12,639 nt of DNA from positions 1 to 12,639 of the forward strand of contig JAITAY010000390.1 in assembly GCA_031283915.1 (NCBI GenBank). The letters are read 5' to 3'. Both the position numbers and the translations under genes were made by a program. The stretch is from Tannerella sp. GTDB lineage: Bacteria > Bacteroidota > Bacteroidia > Bacteroidales > Tannerellaceae. Positions within the stretch are counted from its first letter, which is position 1; each line of letters starts with the position of its first letter. Shown here piece by piece: positions 1 through 4,904 of the stretch. The notes under the pieces are model-generated. The model was not told where the DNA came from. It made no database searches and saw nothing but the letters and a program-made list of their open reading frames with translations.

Positions 1-1170
1 GGTAAACTTGTCGTACATGAAGCTTTGAAACGAGCGTCGTCCGGCCACGAAGAACGAGCCTTTTTCGTTCCCGAACGGCATTTCCATGAAAGCGTTGAAG
101 CCGAGAAATCCGGCGTCTCCGCCGATATTGAACGACTTGTCGTTTCCGGTCTTGCCGACAATTTCCAGCACGCTCGACAGCCGTCCGCCGTATTTGGCGT
201 CGAACCCGCCCTTATGCAGTTGTACGTCCTTGACGGCATTGGTATTGAAGGCGCTGAAAACGCCCATCAGATGTTCCTGGTGATAAATCGTAAAATCGTC
301 GTAAATGACCAGGTTCTGGTCGGGCGTGCCGCCGCGCACATACATCCCGGCCGACGATTCGTTGGCTGCCGAAATGCCGGGCATCAACTGGAAGGTGCGA
401 AACAGGTCTTTCTCGCCCAGAGCGGGTAAATCGGCTATCTTCGCAGCCGTGGTCTGGATCACACCAATGGAAAATTCGGGGATTTTCAGCACATCCTCCC
501 GTTCGCTCACAACGACGATCTCGTCGAGCAGGCTGGCGGCAGGCTGTAATTCGACGAAAAGATTCCGGATGTCAACCTCGGGCGAGAGGTAAAAGTATTG
601 CGTTTCGTATCCCAGATATCGGAATATTAAAGTGACCGTATCCGAGGGCACGTTATAGAGCGTAAAATAGCCGTCGGTATTGGTAGAGGTTGCGATTGCG
701 GGATGGCTTTCGACGTGCACGGTGGCAAAGGGCAGAAACTCGCCGTTGGTCTGATCCTTGATGCGTCCCGTGACGGTGAGATTGCGCCTGGACACCTCGC
801 CCGTGTAGCGTTTGTTTTCCAGTCCGGTACGGTTTCGGGGCATGTTTTTGGTCGGCACTACGCAATAGACGCCGTTCTCATCCACATAATACGACAGTCC
901 TTTGATTCCGTCCGTTATCTGTTTGAAAGCCTCCGGAACCGGCGCATAGTAGAAGGTCCCCTCATACTTGTAACCGGTCACCTGTGCGGAATCGTACCTG
1001 AGCGTCATGCCATATTTGGTTTCGAAATCATGCAAAATCTCAAGCACCGGCGCCTTGAAATAAACTTCGTTGACAAAGCTCAGCGGGAGGCTGTCGCGCG
1101 TCTGTGCCGGCAACCCGCTGGCCGCAAGCAGGCAGACACTCCACACCGATAAAACAATACTTTTTCTCAT
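1..1170 (-). CDS. TonB-dependent outer-membrane receptor with STN domain, N-terminal part
   Basis: The minus strand reads 390 codons without a stop from an ATG at 1168-1170 to the window edge, so the C-terminal beta-barrel lies outside. Residues 1-23 form a signal peptide (basic MRKS, hydrophobic core, probable cleavage after LPAQ). Residues about 28-106 look like an STN (secretin/TonB N-terminal) domain. Residues about 131-210 match a carboxypeptidase-regulatory-like repeat (LTVTGRIKD, then LPFATVHVE and LIFRYLGYET). A linker LLDEIVVVSER leads into the plug (about 228-345), which carries MYVRGGTPDQNLVIYDD and GGFDAKYGGRLSSVLEI. The start is secure because an in-frame TAA lies immediately upstream of the ATG. 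The family imports siderophores, vitamins or glycans across the outer membrane using TonB/ExbBD energy. The STN domain usually means signalling to a FecR-type anti-sigma factor, but no fecI/fecR-like genes are visible here. The substrate cannot be told. The plug is more like FecA/CirA-type receptors than classical SusC, and no SusD follows within view. Confidence 0.93.
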   Translation of the reverse strand, partial: MRKSIVLSVWSVCLLAASGLPAQTRDSLPLSFVNEVYFKAPVLEILHDFETKYGMTLRYDSAQVTGYKYEGTFYYAPVPEAFKQITDGIKGLSYYVDENGVYCVVPTKNMPRNRTGLENKRYTGEVSRRNLTVTGRIKDQTNGEFLPFATVHVESHPAIATSTNTDGYFTLYNVPSDTVTLIFRYLGYETQYFYLSPEVDIRNLFVELQPAASLLDEIVVVSEREDVLKIPEFSIGVIQTTAAKIADLPALGEKDLFRTFQLMPGISAANESSAGMYVRGGTPDQNLVIYDDFTIYHQEHLMGVFSAFNTNAVKDVQLHKGGFDAKYGGRLSSVLEIVGKTGNDKSFNIGGDAGFLGFNAFMEMPFGNEKGSFFVAGRRSFQSFMYDKFT

Positions 1171-1274
1171 TTACATTCGTTTGGATGATACAGCCCGCAA
1201 AAAAACAAACAATGCCTGCAAGAAGAAAAAATAATGGGTAAACGACGGATATTCCAGGTTTTTTGCCGTTTCAT
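1167..1274 (-). CDS. Possible 35-residue leader ORF overlapping the receptor start
   Basis: A small ORF starts with ATG at 1272-1274, preceded by a good Shine-Dalgarno-like AAGGAGAG about 4 bases upstream. It ends in a TGA that overlaps the receptor ATG in an ATGA arrangement, a layout typical of translational coupling. The product begins MKRQKTWNIRRLP and ends GLYHPNECK. It is basic and cysteine-rich (four Cys) and has no recognisable domain. Strong Shine-Dalgarno sites are uncommon in Bacteroidales, which makes this one stand out, but the upstream tract is purine-rich and could supply the motif by chance. It may be a leader peptide, the remnant of an upstream gene, or not translated at all. 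Confidence 0.25.
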   Translation of the reverse strand: MKRQKTWNIRRLPIIFSSCRHCLFFCGLYHPNECK

Positions 1275-1576
1275 TCGTCTCTCCTTCTTTCTCTTTCTCC
1301 GTCAACTATACTTCCGGGGGAGGATAAAATTGTGAATGAAAGATTGAAAATGAAAACCATGTGTCTTATGCGGTGCAAAAGTTGCGCAGTGCTTCCTCTT
1401 TATGCCTCCTGACGGAACGTTCACTGATAGAACGGGAACCCCAAATCGCCCAGCACTGTGACGGCAATCAGTGAAGAAGACGAAAAGTGAATAATAAAAC
1501 GGCGCCGGATATAGTGAGTTTTGATAGATATGACGTTTTTGTTTCCGATTGTGCTTTTGCCTGCTTCGGTCTGTTA
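1275..1576. other. Intergenic stretch between receptor gene and IS remnant
   Basis: No gene is supported here. The minus strand has a purine-rich tract at about 1279-1308 just upstream of the small leader ORF. A full Bacteroidales promoter (TTTG, 19-21 bases, TAnnTTTG) directed at the receptor was not found; the best -7 candidate near 1374-1382 on the minus strand is imperfect and lacks a -33 partner. ORFs crossing this stretch on the plus strand have no recognisable protein character. Confidence 0.5.
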
Positions 1577-2761
1577 AAGCCCAATGTCATCAAGTTAAGC
1601 CTCATAGTGCACGTTTATAATTGGTTAGAGTATACTATTTGCAGTTGGGCCTTCGTTTTTTTCTTCTCGGATACTTCCGATTATCTCTTACCGGTTCCAA
1701 ATATCTGCCAAAGATCGCGGGATACGATGACTTTCCCGGCATATAAACAGACATACGACCCTGTTCTTTAGCCAAGCCCGGGAGATGTTCTTACTGACTT
1801 TGTAGCGATATTTTCTTTTTCGACTGACAGCCTCTACATAGGGTTCCGTCTGCTTCCCTATCAAGCTCTGAAGGTTGAACAGGAGCAGCGTGGCTGCAAA
1901 ATCCTGCTCTATGCAAATCTGTCGGATACCGCTAAACTGACCGGTTTGCAGTTCCTCTTTCAGGTAGCCATAACAAGTCTCTATGCCCCAGCACAGATGA
2001 TACACCTCTTTTAAATCATCCTTACTGATGGATGCTCTATCATATAAATTGGTAATTAACACGGTTGCTGCCCCGTATCCAGCAAAATCTTTACCATTCG
2101 CACCGCCAGGGTGTCGCCGGATATTGCTATCCCCATCTCCCTTCATCTTTTCAACGATTTGTATGACGGATACCATTTCCGGGTTGAATCGGTTAAATCC
2201 GATTCCAAAAAACGTATCACCGTATTGCTGGCATTGCACTGAACACGCATCACAAACTTCGCCCCCTTTTGGATTAACAGGTACATCAGTCAATAACTTG
2301 GATACCCTCTGTCAAATAATAACAGCTTGTCGTCTAAGGATAACCCCGAGAGGCATTCCGGCAGTACCGTTTCTTCCGATACAAAAAGCGGATGAAGTAT
2401 GTCTTTCAGGACGATGTCATTGAGCACATCATATAAAATGCTTACGCGGGCAGTGGCGTTCTCCATGCCTTCCTGTTGATTACTTGCCATACCGAACTCC
2501 CGTTTCAAGGCTTCGCTCTTCGGCAGGGAAACCGTGCTGCCGTCCGCTGCCAATAGAACCATGCCTTTCCATTTCTTTACATTTTCTCTGTAATGGCGGT
2601 AAAACCCGGAAATCAGGACTTGATTCCAGTCATGAAAGAATACCGGCTTTAATTTTGCCCGCTGCTCACAAAAGGCTTGTTTAGTGTAAGTGTTCCCCGG
2701 TGAAAAACGATCGAAAAATGGCTTTTTGTTTAATCGTCCTTAACTTGATAACATTGCGCTT
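1577..2761 (-). mobile_element. Degenerate IS4-family insertion sequence with 23-bp terminal inverted repeats
   Basis: The element is bounded by 23-bp inverted repeats at 1577-1599 and 2739-2761 that agree at 21 of 23 positions, with inner core CAATG-T-(C/T)-ATCAAGTTAAG. Between them lies a broken transposase on the minus strand whose stop codon (1602-1604) falls 2 bases inside the left repeat, as in compact IS elements. At about 1.19 kb it is shorter than usual IS4-group elements because the 5' part of the transposase gene is missing: recognisable coding sequence begins directly at the right repeat. No convincing target-site duplication is visible outside the repeats. It lies upstream of the receptor gene at 1-1170 and may have separated that gene from its former neighbours. 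Confidence 0.75.
1602..2738 (-). pseudogene. IS4-family DDE transposase, multiply disrupted
   Basis: Pieced across frames, the minus strand gives a recognisable IS4-type DDE transposase. It runs from KKPFFDRFSPGNTYTKQAF through LLAADGSTVSLPKSEALKREFG (first Asp, near 2545), LLLFDRGYPSY (second Asp, near 2305), VLITNLYDRASISKDDLKEVY and the C-terminal signature YHLCWGIETCYGYLKEELQ (catalytic Glu; the usual RW before it is CW). The C-terminus is RYLEPVRDNRKYPRRKK, then TLTNYKRAL. Lesions visible directly: a TGA after RGYPSY at 2290-2292, where Trp is expected; a TGA at 2143-2145; a frameshift near 2060-2075; a second frameshift near 1720-1735; and a TAG at 1635-1637, where the family usually has Tyr. 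The N-terminal region is absent. The protein is not functional; the multiple lesions indicate an old insertion. Confidence 0.85.
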
Positions 2762-3095
2762 CAGCTTGCGGATACGGCGCGACACTCCACACACAAGTCT
2801 CCAAAGGACATCAAATAATGATAAATGATGAAACTAATTAAGCAGTCATGTTCCTTGTACAAGAAAAAAGCAATTTTACGTATCAAATATTTGGCTGTTC
2901 CAGGAATAATATGTAGTTTTGCACCCGAAATGCAAGGAGGAATAACGAGTAACGATAGTTGGGCTGACTGGGAAAGAAGATGTTATCTCTGACGGATTTC
3001 TTTCGGACCGGCGGTGAAAATACCTTCTCTTCTATTTCAGAAGTAAACGAGAACGATATAGAGATTGTTCTTTTCCAAGTACATAAAGGAAACAA
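2762..3095. other. Intergenic region upstream of tRNA-Leu genes
   Basis: Apart from the promoter at 2890-2921, no gene or RNA is recognised. From the predicted transcription start (about 2928) to the first tRNA there are roughly 165 bases of leader. The leader contains an AAGGAGGAATAACG stretch with a strong Shine-Dalgarno core but no suitably placed ATG after it. ORFs covering the leader and the tRNAs on the minus strand are shadows. Confidence 0.5.
2890..2921 (+). promoter_or_regulatory. Bacteroidales consensus promoter for the tRNA-Leu pair
   Basis: A -33 element TTTG (2890-2893) and a -7 element TAGTTTTG (2914-2921) are separated by 20 bases. This matches the TTTG / TAnnTTTG consensus recognised by the primary sigma factor of Bacteroides. 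It faces the two tRNA-Leu genes, with a predicted start near 2928. Confidence 0.8.
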
Positions 3096-3178
3096 GCCCA
3101 GGTGGCGGAATTGGTAGACGCGCTCGTTTCAGGTGCGAGTGGTTCATAGCTGTGCAGGTTCGAGTCCTGTTCTGGGCA
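3096..3178 (+). tRNA. tRNA-Leu (anticodon CAG)
   Basis: Class II tRNA with a long variable arm. The acceptor stem GCCCAGG (3096-3102) pairs with TCTGGGC (3171-3177, last pair G-T), followed by discriminator A3178. The anticodon stem CTCGT/GCGAG encloses the loop TTCAGGT, giving CAG, which reads CUG leucine codons. The T arm has GCAGG-TTCGAGT-CCTGT. No complete 3' CCA is encoded (ACCT follows), so CCA must be added enzymatically. It is the first gene of a two-tRNA unit, 11 bases from the next. Confidence 0.95.
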
Positions 3179-3189
3179 CCTTTCTCTAT

Positions 3190-3273
3190 GCGCAGGTGGT
3201 GGAATTGGTAGACACGCTACTTTGAGGGGGTAGTGCCGGTAACGGTGTGTGAGTTCAAATCTCATCCTGCGTA
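3190..3273 (+). tRNA. tRNA-Leu (anticodon GAG)
   Basis: Class II tRNA with a long variable arm. The acceptor GCGCAGG pairs with CCTGCGT (first pair G-T) and discriminator A3273 follows. The anticodon stem CTACT/GGTAG encloses TTGAGGG, giving anticodon GAG for CUC/CUU leucine codons. The T arm contains GTTCAAATC. No CCA is encoded. It is most likely co-transcribed with the preceding tRNA-Leu(CAG). Confidence 0.94.
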
Positions 3274-3292
3274 CGAAGATATGTTTGCGTTC

Positions 3293-3326
3293 TCACAATC
3301 CGTTGGATGTGAAAAAGTTTATTTTG
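3293..3326 (+). terminator. Possible terminator after the tRNA-Leu pair
   Basis: TCACAATCC (3293-3301) pairs with GGATGTGA (3305-3312) with one bulged A and a three-base loop. The T-rich run TTTATTTTG follows only after AAAAAG. It is weaker than a textbook intrinsic terminator, but it is the only hairpin between the tRNAs and the next promoter. Confidence 0.35.
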
Positions 3327-3346
3327 TAATGAGTAGGGTTGGAAAG

Positions 3347-3377
3347 TTTGCATATTTAAAAAATATATTTACCTTTG
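3347..3377 (+). promoter_or_regulatory. Bacteroidales consensus promoter for rpmB operon
   Basis: The -33 TTTG (3347-3350) and -7 TACCTTTG (3370-3377) are separated by exactly 19 bases, a perfect match to the Bacteroides primary-sigma consensus. The predicted transcription start is near 3384, about 35 bases before rpmB. Confidence 0.88.
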
Positions 3378-3418
3378 CGCCCTGAATTAGAAAATGATTT
3401 GAAAGAAATATAATAGTA

Positions 3419-3670
3419 ATGTCTAAGATTTGTCAAATTACAGGAAAAAAAGCGATGGTGGGCAACAATGTTGCTCATTCCAACAAGCGGACGAAACGTA
3501 AATTCAATGTGAATTTGTTTTCGAAGAAATTTTATTGGGTAGAACAGGATTGCTGGATTAATTTGAAGATTTCGGCAGCAGGATTGCGCCTGATTAACAA
3601 GGTGGGTCTGAATGCTGCGCTCAAATCAGCGGCAGACAAGGGAAATCTATCTGTTATAGATTCTCTTTAA
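3419..3670 (+). CDS. rpmB: 50S ribosomal protein L28
   Basis: The 83-residue product begins MSKICQITGKKAMVGNNVAHSNKRTKRKF, the classical L28 N-terminus, and continues with FYWVEQDCWINLKISAAGLRLINKVG. Length is normal for the family. L28 is a component of the large ribosomal subunit. It lacks the paired CxxC zinc motifs of zinc-binding L28 forms (only C5 and C45 are seen). It is the first gene of an operon with rpmG (27-base gap) and a DUF4295 gene. The leader is A-rich with no clear Shine-Dalgarno site, usual for highly expressed Bacteroidota genes. Confidence 0.97.
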   Translation: MSKICQITGKKAMVGNNVAHSNKRTKRKFNVNLFSKKFYWVEQDCWINLKISAAGLRLINKVGLNAALKSAADKGNLSVIDSL

Positions 3671-3697
3671 GATAACACAAACAGGGAGGAAGAGGAA

Positions 3698-3886
3698 ATG
3701 GCTAAGAAAGTAAAAGGTAACAGAGTACAGGTGATTTTGGAGTGTACGGAACACAAGGCTAGCGGCTTGCCTGGCACGTCGCGATACATTACAACGAAAA
3801 ACAGGAAAAATACGACTTCACGTTTGGAGTTGAAAAAGTATAATCCTGTATTGAAAAGAATGACAGTCCATAAGGAAATTAAATAA
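3698..3886 (+). CDS. rpmG: 50S ribosomal protein L33
   Basis: The 62-residue product starts MAKKVKGNRVQVILECTEHK and ends LKKYNPVLKRMTVHKEIK. The RYITTKNRKNTTSRLELKKYNP block is diagnostic of L33, a small large-subunit protein near the E site. It has a single Cys, so it is the zinc-independent (C-minus) type. A purine-rich GGGAGGAAGAGGA Shine-Dalgarno region precedes the ATG, consistent with translation as second gene of the operon. The next gene starts 16 bases downstream. Confidence 0.97.
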   Translation: MAKKVKGNRVQVILECTEHKASGLPGTSRYITTKNRKNTTSRLELKKYNPVLKRMTVHKEIK

Positions 3887-3902
3887 CAGGAGATATTATC
3901 CC

Positions 3903-4055
3903 ATGGCAAAGAAGGCAGTTGCAACGTTTAAGAAAGGGGAAGGACGCACTTATTCCAAGGTGATTAAAATGGTTAAATCACAGAAAACCGGCGCGTATAT
4001 CTTTCAGGAAGAAATGATCCCGAATGAAGAAGTGAAGGATTATTTTGCAAAGTAA
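3903..4055 (+). CDS. DUF4295 family small protein
   Basis: This 50-residue ORF falls below common length cut-offs. The product begins MAKKAVATFKKGEGRTYSKV, continues with IKMVKSQKTGAYIFQEEMIP and ends NEEVKDYFAK. It is strongly basic at the N-terminus. A family of this size and sequence (DUF4295) is found immediately after rpmB-rpmG across Bacteroidota, and its conserved position suggests a ribosome-associated role, which is inference. Its function is not established. An AGGAG site lies about 10 bases upstream of the ATG. It is followed by a strong terminator, so it is the last gene of the operon here. Confidence 0.92.
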   Translation: MAKKAVATFKKGEGRTYSKVIKMVKSQKTGAYIFQEEMIPNEEVKDYFAK

Positions 4056-4087
4056 TAAGAGTAAAAATGCTTCCATAATAGAAGAAG

Positions 4088-4117
4088 AGGGTGTCCGACT
4101 TTTTGGGTACCCTTTTT
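4088..4117 (+). terminator. Intrinsic terminator of rpmB-rpmG-DUF4295 operon
   Basis: A nine-base-pair stem, AGGGTGTCC (4088-4096) with GGGTACCCT (4105-4113, two G-T pairs), encloses the loop GACTTTTT and is followed directly by TTTT. It lies 33 bases after the DUF4295 stop. Confidence 0.82.
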
Positions 4118-4248
4118 CAATTAATCGCTCCTTAAATGATACCGCGTAAAGACACAAATCCTTATAGATTTACACAAATCTTTTTAGTCTTATTTTGTCA
4201 ACGATCAAACAATCAAAAATAATACGATTTCAAGGAGTAACTATACTA

Positions 4249-4283
4249 CGCACGGGATGATTTTTTGATATTTTGCCCGTGCG
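4249..4283. repeat. Hairpin: 8-bp inverted repeat
   Basis: CGCACGGG (4249-4256) and CCCGTGCG (4276-4283) form a perfect 8-bp inverted repeat around a T-rich 19-base loop. It sits just beyond the left end of the transposase-like remnant. It could be a terminator, part of an element end, or chance; the T-run lies inside the loop, so it is not a classical terminator on the plus strand. Confidence 0.4.
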
Positions 4284-4359
4284 GCGTGTTTGATTGCCGA
4301 TGTATTTACCGCCTGTCTTCTGCCGGAAGGAATTCCTTCTATGCAGACTTCCTGTTTTT

Positions 4360-4720
4360 TTCATCTGACCGACAAAAAAATCATACTCCTCCAGTTTCCT
4401 TTCAGGAACGCCTGCAGGTCTTCGTGTCTGCTCTTGAAACGCTCCTCTCGTCAAGGTCTACCGCTTTTGGGGGATCGTCTGTTCCCAATGAGAGATGGCG
4501 TGCAACACTTTCTTCGCTCCTCCCCTCTATATCGCTGACATAATGCTGCAGTTAGATGTTCATCGCTGTCAGAAGACGCTCTATGCAGGTCAGGATCTCG
4601 TTTTTCTGTTTCTGTACCACACTGCGCTCATGAACGTAGCCGCGCAACTCACGGTACTTCCGTGGTTATATGCGAATGGCGCAGGAGCCCGCACAGGTGA
4701 TACCGATATCACTAAATTAC
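4360..4720 (-). pseudogene. Decayed IS110-like transposase fragment
   Basis: The minus strand, read with frame changes, gives a chain resembling the middle of IS110-family transposases. The pieces are CGLLRHSHITTE, RKYRELRGYVHERSVVQKQK, NEILTCIERLLTAMNI, then a TAA, LQHYVSDIEG, VARHLSLGTDDP, and in another frame ERFKSRHEDLQAFLKGNWR followed by IFLSVR. The order (short helix, R-x-L-R-x-Y-x-x-x-R, then Q-K-N-x-I-L-x-x-I-E-R-L-L, then SDIEG, then HEDLxxFLKGNW) fits the region between the N-terminal DEDD catalytic domain and the C-terminal transposase_20 domain. Neither flanking domain is recognisable, and at least one stop and two frameshifts are present. The family assignment rests on recollection of the pattern and is moderately confident; that it is not an active gene is clear. 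Confidence 0.5.
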
Positions 4721-4904
4721 ATCGCGCACAGTATAAACGTATTTTTCATGTCAAATCGAACCCGGACATATACCGTCCGGAAGACTGACAATGGTATGTG
4801 CGATCATTTGATGTTGAGCGGACGGGCAGAAACGAAGCTGTTATTTTTTAGGGGTTTTTCTTCTCTTACACGTTAGGTACACATAAATCGTAATTTTTAA
4901 TGGT
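4721..4904. other. Leader region of the GH38 gene
   Basis: No gene is supported. A TAATTTTT stretch at 4891-4898, immediately before the ATG, resembles a -7 element but sits too close to the start codon and has no -33 TTTG partner at the right distance. The promoter of the mannosidase gene is therefore not identified. Confidence 0.4.

Noticed and set aside
1487..1771. Plus-strand ORF of 94 codons antisense to the IS4 transposase C-terminus
   Set aside because: It spans the IS inverted repeat and the opposite strand of recognisable transposase sequence; its composition is not protein-like.
3032..3265. Minus-strand ORF of 77 codons overlapping both tRNA-Leu genes
   Set aside because: It is the antisense of the tRNA genes (EQDSNLHSYEPLAPETSAST is a well-known shadow of tRNA-Leu), not a protein gene.
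3096..3273. Integration site (att) at the tRNA-Leu genes
   Set aside because: tRNA-Leu genes are common targets, but no integrase or repeated tRNA 3' end is present in the window.
4265..4788. Three overlapping plus-strand ORFs upstream of GH38
   Set aside because: They are antisense to the decayed transposase-like sequence, have no family resemblance and lack ribosome-binding sites.
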